Source of the DNA: Magicicada septendecula
Lineage: Eukaryota; Arthropoda; Insecta; Hemiptera; Cicadidae
NCBI GenBank assembly: GCA_034769895.1
Contig: CM068367.1
Span: 318,927,986-318,991,985 of the forward strand
Reading direction: 5' to 3'
DNA: 64,000 nucleotides
Shown: one piece after another, positions 25,037 through 35,214 of the stretch
Position numbering within the stretch: the first letter of the stretch is position 1
Layout: every line of letters begins with the position of its first letter
Translations under genes and position numbers: made by a program
Notes under the pieces: generated by a model
The model's database searches: none
What the model saw: only the letters and a program-made list of their open reading frames with translations
What the model was told of the DNA's origin: nothing

Positions 25037-25380
25037 TTAAGACTCCTCAAGCGTCTTCCACGATACTCTGTCATCGCCGACCTTCTCCAAGCTTATCCCG
25101 CCGTTCATGTCTGTCCGTCTTTGTCGTGACCTACCTCCTGCTTTTTCTTGTAGCCAAGGACGACATCTTTGCATTCCAACGGTTATCCGTTTGCATACTT
25201 TGTGGCCTACAAATTCCCACGTAGACTCTACGTATTTCTCCACGCGTTCGTATATCAGCTACTTTTATCATTTTTGATCTGATCCAGTTATTACTTTTGC
25301 GATAACGGAGAGGGATATGAAGCAATTGTTGTTCATTGCGTCTTTAATGTTGTCTATCTATTTTCTCAATAAGAGTTCAC
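25037..25380 (-). pseudogene. Non-LTR retrotransposon ORF2 C-terminus, frameshifted
   Basis: On the minus strand two overlapping frames together read like the C-terminal tail of LINE reverse transcriptases found across arthropods. SLRYRKSNNWIRSK-type sequence comes first (about 25260-25320), then a WEFVGHK segment and DNRW (about 25160-25215), then WLQEKAGGRSRQRRTD and a DRVSWKTLEES end with a stop at 25037-25039. The order and motifs (xLRxRxxNxWIR, WxxxGH, DNRW, GRxxxRRTD, DRxxWxxLxE) fit the family; at least one frameshift separates the parts. Only the last 110 or so residues remain and no RT catalytic motif is present. A 5'-truncated dead copy; clade uncertain. Confidence 0.72.
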
Positions 25381-26376
25381 GATTGTGGACCCTGATAAGC
25401 CCCGGAAGAACGCATCAATCACAGACTTTATTAAATTTTTGGAAATTTCTTGTTTTTTAATACAGCCTATAACTTCACTTCCCAGGCGGTTCTGTTAATC
25501 TCTTTTGTTTGGTTTTCTTTATGTGGCTTAATAATTTGCCCTGTCTTTTGCTCAGGATGTTGTCTATCGTGATTTATGGTATTCATCATCATTTTGATCA
25601 TCACCTTTTTCGTATTACTAATTTGTTCGCCCCACGTCACTAGACACGATTTTAAGAGCCTATACCGCTGTTTGAAGGTCACTTGGTTACTGCCTACCAG
25701 CAAGATGGTGGTTTAGGTAGAATCCACGAATCGATTGAAACCTTTGTCTTCCCATCCGAGTTTCTTTGGAAACGTTTTAAAGTGCGGTTATTACTATTAA
25801 TGAAAGCTTTATGCCATTAGGTACCCTTCTTCCTACTGAGGCGGTTTCTTGATTTTGGTGCTGCTATCTTTTATGCTAGTTTCTTTACATGCGTTCTGTA
25901 TCAACCCCGCATATCAGTGCTCGCCTCCTCACTTACGTACTTGATAACACATGATACTGATGTGTGAGCATTTTTCAGTTAACTGTTAAAATATCAAGAA
26001 AATAGTCGAAAATACGTACTGTGTAATCTAGGCAGCAGTATGGAAGGTTACGTGTGCCTGTTCAGTGTCAATTGATAGGTATTACATTCGTACCGTGTGG
26101 CACCCACCTTATTCCTATAGGCCTGTAGAATGAAATTAAAGTTATTATGGTCTTCCCTCAATCCCGTTAGCTTGTTGCGATAGTCGACAATGTTTCTACT
26201 TTAGTTTACTTTAGAACGAGATCAGTAGGCCTATGGAACATTACCTCTGACCAATTTTTCGTGGACACATAGACGGGAAGCTATCACTTTTTTTTAACGT
26301 ATTTAATCATACCTAATTCACGGGTCCGAAATAGGCCTATAGGCTAATGTTTACAGATTCAGCCTTCCTCCAGTTT
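25381..26376. other. Unrecognised DNA
   Basis: A 78-codon minus-strand open frame (25467-25703) may be upstream remnant of the adjacent LINE, but I see no diagnostic motif. TAGGCCTA at 26226 and 26332. Confidence 0.35.

Positions 26377-26428
<52 letters not shown>
26377..26428. repeat. (TCTG)n-(CT)n microsatellite
   Basis: Short TGTC repeat leading into a CT tract of about 40 bp. Confidence 0.96.
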
Positions 26429-26431
<3 letters not shown>

Positions 26432-29399
26432 TCAAACACGTAGAACGCGCACAAAAACAAACTAAACTTTCGCAAACATACAAATGTTTACATTTATTTG
26501 TACATTTATTTATACGCGGCTGCCATTATTAAATGGCAAATGACAAACACGTCTCCAACGACGCAGTTTTTAATGAAGTTTTTTAAACGAAGCATTTCTT
26601 GTCTAACGAACAGTGACCAGCTTGCGAGCGAACAGACTGTTTAAAACGTTTTATCATATTCAAAGAATTTTTATATAACATTTTTAATATCTTTTTTTTT
26701 GTTGACAGCATCACACACTGCTCTAATTACTGCTACGGCGCAGTTGCAGTAATATATTTTAACGGGAACGAGCATCGTGTTAGTAAAATTCATGTTTATT
26801 TATACTTTTGCGAAATAACGCTTAGTGAAAAAATATAAAATTTAAATGTTTAAGTTACAAATATGTTGACAAATTTGTTCGTAATTTACATAATTTAAAA
26901 AGTTAGTTTCAATTATATTTTATTCAGTCTGTGAATTGTCGATTACCTATCGCACGCTGCGCTCTAGCGGTGAGTAATGGTACTATTTTGTTTGAATTTA
27001 TTAAAAACAAAGCCTCTTGGGAATGGTGATGAAATGTAGAATTTACCGATACAGCTGTCTAATGGAGTAATTAAAACTTACACTTTTTCACATTTTATTT
27101 TTTATTTTTAATAAAAATAATTAGCTCAAGTGATATTTTTCGTGAAATGGAATTACGAGGAAATTTTGAATTTTAATTGTTCAGATTATGTAATTTTTTT
27201 TTGTAGAACTATTTCTACCTTTTATATGCTATCATAATACATTTTATTGTTACAAACCTTATAAAAGATATTTTACTAAACTGTTCAATTTTACGTCGGT
27301 TGACATTTCGAAAATCACATAGGCCTATTATTTAATTTCGCTTATTTATTTTTTATAATTTTTTAAGTCATTATGTGTCTCTGAATTTGTATTTGCATAA
27401 TGTCTGTTTTAAATTACATATTTGAAAATTAAAAAATACATTTTCCGTATTCTTCTTCTTTCCTTCTTTCCATCTTACTTCGGTAACATTTCTTTGTTGT
27501 TGTTGTTGTGGTTTGATACTTATAGGCCTAATATGTCTATTTTAGGCCTATATGATATTCATATAACACATTATAGACTACAATGTTTTCGTAAATTTTA
27601 TAAATTTCCGGCAACTGTCGATTATGACAGCTACAGCTCGGGCTGTAAAAGTATCATTTATTTACATATTTTGAACAACGGTAGTCCACATATACAAAAC
27701 AGTACAATAATTTTACTACTGAATGAATTCATATTAGACACTCTAACTCTGACTTCTATAACATCTCTGTAACTGCCAACCTGTAAGAGGCTGACTTCGC
27801 AGTGCTGTTGTAATTTGTAATTACTAACGTAGAAAACGATGGATTAACTATTCTGCACAGTGCTCAAACGACATTAGTCCATTAGGCCTACCTATTTTAC
27901 AATTTTGGGTATATGTTATTAGGCTATATACACAAACATCGAAATTATTGCAAAGGTGTCTGGATTTTTTAAGAAACAAAATGAAATTTTATTTTTAACT
28001 GCTTATTCTCAAGTGTTACTTCTGGTTCGGAAGTAACGTTACAGGGAGTTAATTCGTCTTGTAATATAAGTACAATACACACGACTTTAGGCACATACCG
28101 GTATAAAACAACCTTCTTCTTATTTACTGCCTGAAAGAATACACGTGGTAAATTTTCGCGATGCGATTGTTGTTACTTTCTCGATATATAATTAATGTAT
28201 AGAACTATTGCTTTTTTTTGGAGGAAATAAGCAAATAGTACTAGATATGGTTAAACCTGGTGAAAATTGAACATTCCGATTAGAGAGAAGAAAAGTAACA
28301 TCATGTTAACTTTACTTCTTGGAGATGGAATTAGCCGAGCCAATTCTTAAAATTTATCAGAAGTTGTCGATTCCGTGAGATGAACCCCGTCGGTAGTCAC
28401 TGGGACGTGACCCTCCCCCCCAAATTCCAGTAGCCTACTAAAATAAGTTTTAATATTTCACCGGTATAATTTCGCTTACTATTGTAAATCATTTCAATAT
28501 CGAATAAGTGTCCAGTTCATAAATCTTGGGTATTATAATATTATACATGCGTATGCTTGTATTTTGGCAATGAGCGTATTCAAGACAAACACGGTTACTT
28601 AAATAATGGTTGTGTAGCCTATACACAATGTGAACGTAATATTAATTAAAAATTTTTTTATTTACCAATAATTCGTAAATAATTCGATTTATAATGATTG
28701 ATAATTAATAATTGATAATTTGATTGCTGACTGATAATTTCAATAAATTTAACTATTACTAGATTTTATTTTTAGTCAATAAAAATTGTCAAAAATCATC
28801 TAATCATCTAAAATGTCATAGATGGCAATGAAGTATGTCATTGATGGCTACATCAAGAAACCGGTAAGCGAAAATAGTAGGACTAGGCCTACTACTAAAT
28901 TTAACTGATTTCTTAACCTACACATACTCCGCAATCCCCGAAGCTATTCGGTCTAGATGTAGGTCTAGACTAGATGGATTTAGTCTAGAAGTCTCTAACA
29001 GTAGGCCTACTCTAGTCGTTACTTGTTTAACAACCAGTGCGCTACCCGTGTACTTCGAAAAGATCTAACAGAAGTAGTTTGTGGCAAACTGACCACAATA
29101 TTTATTTTCAGATTAGTCCTATAGCTAATTCAGATTACAACTTCATTTGCTTACAGAGTATCAACGAAAAAATTCACGCATGCTTATTAATATACCCTGT
29201 GCTAGGAGTGGCAGAACTGCTGTGGTACAACAACTTCATAGCATATTACACACACAAAAATTATAAATATGCCTACATTTAATTTTTTTATCTGTATCAT
29301 GTGTGTGATTTTTCCTTCAAAATGTTCTAATATATTCATTCACGTATTGCTTCTAAGAGGAACTGATTTGAAGTTAATTCTATTAACTATTTTAAGAGC
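26429..29399. other. AT-rich unrecognised DNA, dense in TAGGCCTA
   Basis: No coding homology. An AT-biased 116-codon open frame (27422-27772, plus) looks like chance. TAGGCCTA occurs at 27320, 27523, 27543, 27883, 28884 and 29002. Short GATAATT repeats lie near 28695-28745 and several TCTAGA-type words near 28950-28995. Confidence 0.4.
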
Positions 29400-29566
29400 C
29401 CGATATGGCAGACGTACTTAGTTTCCAGCCGTAATTTTTACCTTCTCCGCCAGACGGCGCGTCAAGTGCCCTACGTAGTGATATGTGGACACCAGCTGGA
29501 TTCGAACACACAAACCCTGGCGCCGACGACAGCATTAACCGCTACACCATGAGTGACGTCTGCACG
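29400..29566 (-). mobile_element. tRNA-derived SINE, minus strand
   Basis: On the minus strand the unit opens with a tRNA-like head. An A-box-like TGGTGTAGCGGTTAATGC lies at about 29533-29550 and a B-box-like TGTGTTCGAATCC at about 29492-29505. A body of about 90 bp follows to 29400. The head differs from the SINEs at 34093 and 45556, so it is a separate family or source tRNA. No clear target duplication seen. Confidence 0.7.
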
Positions 29567-30860
29567 ATTTAATCGATGTAGGAAGTACCGATTTAGGTAT
29601 CAGTATATATAATTTCCTTCTAAGGTAGCCTTAATGCGTTTACAGCTGTTTGCTTTGAATCGTTATCAGTATTGGTAGTAGGGAACAGTGCTAACGATTT
29701 TGTTGACCGCATGGAATCACGATATTTGTGTTGTTGAAAAGAAGACGACGCAAACTGCCGCTTATGCTATTGTTTTGTAGTTCACATTCTTCGATGACGA
29801 CGTAATTAAATAATATTTCATGACTGAAAATATGTTTATCTTAATTGTTTCCTGTGTGAGTGGGTGGGGTGTGGTGGGGGACAGACAACCCCATGAAGTT
29901 GCGTGTGTGACGTAAGACAGAGCTGTCATTACAACAACATACAAAAACCACACGGGAAATATCAGTCAGTAACTATGGATCGATCATGGATATGATTGAC
30001 ACTGAGGTTAAAGTTGTATGTCACAACCTTTACTAACAGCACGAGTTGACCCTTATGGCATATAATGATGTAATACACCGCACAATGTTGGAATATTTTC
30101 ACGCTGATTGCGCGCTTGTAAAAGAAATGGCTGAGTTTATTTTATTTATAAGGCTGTAAATTGTTGAATCCTCTGAAAAACCTTTAGCACTGATTCATTC
30201 CCGTTCGGTTCACAGCAGATTGTCTAAATAAAAAATGTATGTAAGTGATTGGTTCTCAATAATTGTATCCTTATTTTGTGAGCGATTCAACGTTCTGGTG
30301 CACGCAACCGTTTGTCCTCTATCCGTATAAAGACAAAGTTTTAAATTAAAATTTAAATAATTTAGTGTCGTTTCTGAATCTTTGTGACTTTTATAACTGG
30401 ATTTGAGCACAACCCAAATCACAGTGGGTTGAAAAGGAAATAGAATTAATGTGTGGTTTTGTTGACAATATGTTTTCATATATCATTAAAGGTGCAGGAT
30501 ACCTTTACATAAGAGAGAGTCTATTAGTATACCTTGTACTGTTTACCTAGGTATACCTATACTAGGTTACCTAGTAAGCAAAAGTTGGGTTTTCACAATT
30601 ACGATGTATTTTCACAAATAGATGTATTATTTCATTTAGTCACTGTACTTATAAATTCTACGAAAACAACATAATATTAACAGTAAGAATCCAAATATGG
30701 TGCCAAATGAGACGTCTATTTTAGATTGTGCGGCCCAAATCACTTTATAGGCTACGTTATGGGTCATTCTTTGGTTTGCATGGTTATATAGCCTACAGTT
30801 AATGTGGTTTATACTTGTAGCGAATGGACCGCCAAAGAGTCTGGAGACAGATATATGAAC
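29567..30860. other. Unrecognised DNA left of the A/B block
   Basis: Open frames at 29762-29953, 30210-30479 and 30636-30923 lack motifs. Two perfect palindromes at 30544-30576 are listed separately. Confidence 0.4.
30544..30576. other. Paired palindromes built on CCTAGG / CTAGGT
   Basis: TACCTAGGTA (30544-30553) is a perfect palindrome. TACTAGGT-T-ACCTAGTA (30560-30576) is a 17-bp palindrome with a single central base. Function unknown. Confidence 0.6.
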
Positions 30861-30980
30861 GAAAAACTGAGAGATAATGCCCGAAAAGATCCCATGATAT
30901 TGACAAGCAAGAACCAATGGCAAACAAAAGGAAGGAAAAAAGGAAAGAAATCAAATAAACATTGGTACAGAGTTTGCTGA
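30861..30980 (+). repeat. Repeat B, copy 1 (120 bp)
   Basis: Starts GAAAAACTGAGAGATAATG and ends GTACAGAGTTTGCTGA. It is identical over all 120 bp to copy 3 (37216-37335) and differs from copy 2 (34571-34690) at one base, although copy 1 lies more than 3.5 kb from the others. The plus strand is open throughout and lysine-rich (includes GRKKGKK), and the minus strand is also open, so coding cannot be decided. It directly abuts inverted repeat A. Confidence 0.9.
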
Positions 30981-30996
30981 GTCTGGATATAGCCCA

Positions 30997-31220
30997 GGAA
31001 AAATTAGATAAAAGCAAATTTTTTGTACATATTGTCCTTGAACCATAAATTATACAAATCCAATGAGTCTACTACTTAAAAATGTTAGGGTTGGTTTACA
31101 GGGTTGAAAGGGGTGAAAAAACTATTTTTCGCATATAACTTAAAAATGAAGTATCTTATCAAAAAATGTTTCAAATAAAAGTTGTAGCTCATAAAATTCC
31201 CTATAATTTGGTGGGTGTCA
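30997..31220 (-). repeat. Repeat A, inverted left arm
   Basis: The reverse complement of this segment matches 34301-34530 at roughly 90% by eye and 36942-37175 similarly. Shared landmarks are TGACACCCACCAAATTATAG, TATTTGAAACATTTTTTGAT, TTTTTTCACCCCTTTCAA and GCTTTTATCTAATTTT. With the right copy it forms large inverted repeats around the nuclease-CXC gene remnant, as terminal inverted repeats of a transposon would. Confidence 0.88.
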
Positions 31221-31990
31221 TATTCCTGTATGTCAAAGATTGTTGCAATAGGACACATTTAAAACTTTCTTGTCTTTTGTGTGTAGGCCTATTGCTTGTG
31301 AATGATCGTTTTTTTTTAAGAGGATGAATATTTACGAAAAAGTGAAAACAACACATTTTTGATTTTGGTAAGTTCACATAATTTATTATTCCAAGTGAAA
31401 TATATTGAAAAAGTATCTTTCGATATTTACAAAATTGCAATGACAATAACAACAGTAAGAATACTATTGTAAAAGGATCGCAAAATGAAACAAAAATTTT
31501 ATAAATAAAACGTTTTAATAAAAAAAGCAAATGCAATAATTATTGAATGAAAATCTGAGCATTTTTACTGAACTTAGTGCCTAAAATTAAAATGTTGTAA
31601 AAATTCAAAAAAAAAAAAATCTTGAACTGTACACAATCGTCATTACAAAAATTAATTACATAATTAAACATATATAATAAAATGTCAAAATCAGAAAGCA
31701 ATCAGTTTATGAAATCAAATATGTGAATTACACAAAAGGAAGGTAGAATCAACACAAAACATTAACAAAAACAAACACTTAAGATAAAGTAAAATTTTTA
31801 CAACTGAATAAATAATTTGTTCAGAAATATCAGATGATAAATTTTAATTGAATTAAATGGAAATTGTTTAAAAATAATACAATAAAAAATATTACAAGAA
31901 AATTATATACTAATTTTTTAAAATATGGTAAGATTTTCCTTTTGTAAGACTTTTTGTAATAAAAATTTAAGTCACAAAAAGTCTTCAATA
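31221..31990. other. AT-rich spacer inside the A/B unit
   Basis: Between left arm A and the end of the nuclease-CXC remnant. Extremely A/T rich. A minus-strand open frame (31201-31536) overlaps arm A and shows no motif. It may be the 3' untranslated part of the old element. Confidence 0.4.
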
Positions 31991-33790
31991 TCACTGTTTA
32001 TTGACATTTGTTTCTTCAAGATCATCAATAAGAAATTCACTTTCATTTTCATCATCAATATTAATCTTTTCACTATCAGTAAATTATATTATAACCTAGC
32101 TTTTCACAATTCTGACACGCTGAACCTTGGCAATTTTTACACATAACTGTGCATTGCAATCCTGATTTTAGGGAATGCCAACGAAAAGTAGAACAGTGCG
32201 TCGTGCAGCCACAGGAAATTAAATTCAAAATTGATCAGGAGTTGGTTCTAATGTAGTCTTAATGGGCTGCAAAACATTATTTTTCCTTTCCCATCCCCAT
32301 TTCTCTGGACTTTTATGGTTGTCTAGCCATTTCTGAACTTGGTAGTAAACTCTAAAGGAATACTGAGCTGCAGCTGCTGAAGCTGGAGTTAACAGCTTTA
32401 ATTTGGTAGACGCCTTTTTGAGAGATTTCTGAAACATTTGAAATCTGTACTTGTCTAGTGTTTGCCTTTCATCTTTCGAACCTTACAGAATTAGAAATAA
32501 TTTTTCACGAGCTTTTTCTACTTCACTTTTATTTGAATTCACACTATAAAACACTGCTACAGCCATATCCAGATCTCTGTTATTCTCCAGTAACTTCAGT
32601 AATTGTTTTTTACAATGAACTGAACTAGTCGTGTCACAGCCACTAAAAGCATGTGCTATAAGAATGAAACTTTCGACACTTGTGAATTGTATTTGCAAAT
32701 TTTGCGAGGAAAATAATTTTGTTTTAATTTTGCCAATATTTGGTTTCAAGAAAAATATATCTTTGTCTGCTGGACTTAAAGCTATCACAAGTACAAGCAA
32801 ATCAATATCAATATCTTGGCCAATAATTGTCACTTGCAAGTTCTGAGATTTCTGAATGGCAGTTTGCACAATCAGTGTATCTGCGTTGTCGGATGACTAT
32901 CGTGCTTCAAACTTTGAATTTTTTTTCAATTTTTCAACGAGTTGTTTTTTATTTTCACTATTAGGTTAAAACTTTTCTTAGCCGACAGACAGGAGGGTTA
33001 CTTCCGTTATGCTGAACTAACGGACTAATGTTCACGTATCGACGTTGCTGTTCAGATTTTTTTGTACTGTCAGGATTATCATATCCAACGAAGACGATAA
33101 CGATTACTGCAGACTTAAAAGTACGCGAAACATATTGCACATACATAGCGCATAGGCCTACTTCTTTATAATTACTGAATTTTTAAAAATTCCATTTCAC
33201 TTTGTGCAACTACCCTCCATATATTATGTAGATGTCTGCCCTGTTCAGTAAATTTTCATCGATATTTTAAAACTCATCACATAAAGCGGACTTGGTGGTT
33301 TTTTTCATTCCAGTATTAGTGAAAAGAGACAATGGGTACGGTGCAATTTCCAATTTCCAACTCTGATATATCATCACTCGGTTCTCTGCACAACTGCATT
33401 CTTTGATAGAGAATTAAAGGATCTATAGTAATACCCTTTTCACGTACCGTTATAGGGGAATTAACGGCACTCAGGGGCACTCTGTTTTCACGTTTTATGA
33501 CAATGTCCTTATACAATTTCCCAGACAATTTTTTCATATCGTTTTCACCAATTTCCTTTGAGTTATGACAATTAATAGCATCATTTCCAATAATTCAAGT
33601 ACCGAGTGATGTAATGATTTGCGTTTTTGAAAACGGATTGTGATTAATACGCCAATCATACAATTTACTGACATCTGAATCATTTCTTGCAATTCGAGTT
33701 TCTCTTAACTCAATATGTTGTTCAGATGTGAAATATGTAGTGCTGCAAAAATTTTCAAGTTCTTGACAAATATGTCGTAGGGCCCTTCGT
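31991..33790 (-). pseudogene. XPG/FEN-like nuclease-CXC (Tesmin/TSO1-type) protein, decayed
   Basis: Read along the minus strand, pieces in three frames join into one protein. (1) About 33790-33316: an N-terminal segment with HICQELENF, SEQHIELRETR, INCHNSKE and IDPLILYQRM; a stop interrupts it near 33600 and a frameshift near 33330. (2) About 33325-32985: LFTNTGMKKTTKSAL, then after stops LLHKVKW, YVSRTF, GYDNPDSTKKSEQQRR. (3) About 32965-32225: NADTLIVQTAIQKSQN, TIIGQDIDIDLLVLV, AHAFSGCDTTSS, then past a stop at 32483 GSKDERQTLDKYRF, RVYYQVQKW and PEKWGWERK. (4) About 32230-32100: a CXC cysteine array (CGCTTHC, CKNCQGSACQNC). (5) An acidic tail ends at the stop 31991-31993. I remember multi-copy hypothetical proteins of this order in arthropods and cnidarians. 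By position, parts 2-3 resemble XPG-N, XPG-I and the GCD helix-turn region; that is my inference. The N terminus is missing, and the expected Asp in VFxGYD is Val (codon 33087-33089). Clearly dead. Confidence 0.85.
32225..32869 (-). pseudogene. Best-preserved part of the nuclease-CXC remnant
   Basis: One frame is kept from 32869 to 32225, broken only by a stop at 32483-32485. It holds an acidic GQDIDIDLLVL segment (32788-32825), which I equate with the XPG-I metal-binding strand. Then comes AFSGCDTTS (about 32626-32650), which I equate with the GCD start of the helix-turn-helix. Last is a conserved C-terminal module with RVYYQVQKW and PEKWGWERK before the CXC domain. The usual acidic residue before the D-x-D is Gln here and two extra residues (ID) are present, so metal binding would be doubtful even without the stops. 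Confidence 0.8.
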
Positions 33791-34092
33791 GACCTTCACT
33801 GGTAGGGTCACGGGCACCTTCCTGCTAGGGAATTAGTGGCACCTTCCTACTAAAAAAAAGTAAAAATGTTTTAACTTTACTTTTACAATACTTAGGTCAT
33901 TTGGTCTGCATTAGCCTATATAGTTGCTTTCTGTACTTCATTGTATAGAAGTTACTAAAAATGTGAAACACTATTATATTTGATACATTTTTTTTACGAA
34001 ATTCTTCATTTGCATCAGCAAAAAAAAAACAAATTTTTACATATTTCAATATGGGTAAAATCCCCCTGAGACAATATTTTGAGTTAAATATT

Positions 34093-34190
34093 GACCGACC
34101 GGTTTGGTCTAGTGGTTAGGGCGCTGGCTTCTAGACCAAGAGGTTCAGGGTTTGATTCCCGGCTTATGTAGGCATCATCCTCTAAAAAAA
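34093..34190 (+). mobile_element. tRNA-derived SINE head, copy 1
   Basis: An A box (TGGTCTAGTGGTTAGGGCGC, 34104-34123) and a B box (GGTTCAGGGTTTGATTCCC, 34142-34160) are well preserved, followed by GGCTTATGTAGGCATCAT and an A-rich stretch. The anticodon-loop equivalent reads CTTCTAGA, suggesting an Arg(TCT)-type ancestor. The 3' part is not tRNA-like and there is no flanking gene context, so I call a short SINE rather than a functional tRNA. The same head occurs at 36741-36835 through the tandem duplication. Confidence 0.7.
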
Positions 34191-34300
34191 AAAACAAAAA
34201 AATCCGATAATTCAAATGTAATACACACAAAATACAAAAAAATGCAGTTTACTCTAAGTTTTAAATGTGGCCTATTCCAACAATCATCAACGTACAGAAT

Positions 34301-34530
34301 GTGACACCCACCAAATTATAGGGAATTGTGAGGGCTACAACTTTTATTTGAAACATTTTTTGATAAAATACTTCGTTTTTAAGTTATATGCGAAAAATCG
34401 TTTTTTCACCCCTTTCAACTCCTGTAAAACCACCCCTAGACATTTTTAAGTGGTAGACTCAATGGTTTTGTATAATGTATGGTTCTAGGACCATATGTAC
34501 AAAAAATTAGCTTTTATCTAATTTTTTCCT
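34301..34530 (+). repeat. Repeat A, right arm copy 1
   Basis: Inverted relative to 30997-31220 and direct relative to 36942-37175. Between its end and repeat B lie about 40 bp (ending TTTTTCCTGGCCATGCAC) that are missing from the left arm except for CCAGG. The plus-strand open frame 34267-34449 is a shadow of this repeat. Confidence 0.88.
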
Positions 34531-34570
34531 TTCTAGTCAAATTTTTGGAATATTTTTCCTGGCCATGCAC

Positions 34571-34690
34571 GAAAAACTGAGAGATAATGTCCGAAAAGAT
34601 CCCATGATATTGACAAGCAAGAACCAATGGCAAACAAAAGGAAGGAAAAAAGGAAAGAAATCAAATAAACATTGGTACAGAGTTTGCTGA
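34571..34690 (+). repeat. Repeat B, copy 2
   Basis: Same 120 bp as copies 1 and 3 except a T for C at 34590 (ATGTCCG instead of ATGCCCG). It directly follows right arm A. Confidence 0.9.
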
Positions 34691-35214
34691 CTGGACTGCA
34701 GCAACGCCTAGCAGGTAATGACGAGGTTGAATTAAAAAAAAAAAAACACTTTTATGGAAAATTGTAAAAAAAGAGAAAATATAAATTTTAATGCAAACTG
34801 CTAGGAAATTGGTGTCATTAGTCCACCCCCACAACGGTACAGATTGGCGGAACTAGCTGCAGCTCCTTTGTGAATTATTATTCAAGCACTAAAAATTATG
34901 CGTGGAAAACGATGGATGAAAAGTGTCCAAGTTCTTGACAAATAGGTCGTAGGGCCCTTCCTGACCTTCGCTGCTAGGGTCACGGGCACCTTCCTGCTAG
35001 GGAATTAGTGGCACCTTGCTACTAAAAAAAAGTTAAAATGTGTTTACTTTACTTTTACAATACTTAGGTCATTTGGTCTGCATTAGCCTATATAGTTGCT
35101 TTCTGTACTTCATTGTATAGAAGTTACTAAAAATGTGAAACCCTATTTTATTTGATACATTTTTTTTACGAAATTCTTCATTTGCATCAGCAAAAAAAAA
35201 AAAAAAAAAAATTT

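Larger units (their letters stand above)
33756..34927. repeat. Tandem duplication unit D, copy 1
   Basis: About 1.17 kb that recurs at 34928-37560. In order it contains the 5' fringe of the nuclease-CXC remnant, three imperfect short repeats (GGCACCTTCCT type, 33785-33855), an A-rich run, a tRNA-derived SINE head, repeat A (34301-34530), repeat B (34571-34690) and about 240 bp of unique sequence ending GATGAAAAGTGT. Copy 2 differs by few substitutions but is split by a Penelope-like insertion. Confidence 0.9.

Noticed and set aside
27422..27772. 116-codon open frame
   Set aside because: Strongly AT-driven composition (Ile, Leu, Tyr, Asn) with no recognisable domain or conserved start context.
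30799..31017. Hydrophobic minus-strand open frame shared with 37163-37468, suggesting a membrane protein
   Set aside because: The shared part is only the complement of the 120-bp B repeat; the flanking residues differ and the plus strand is equally open.
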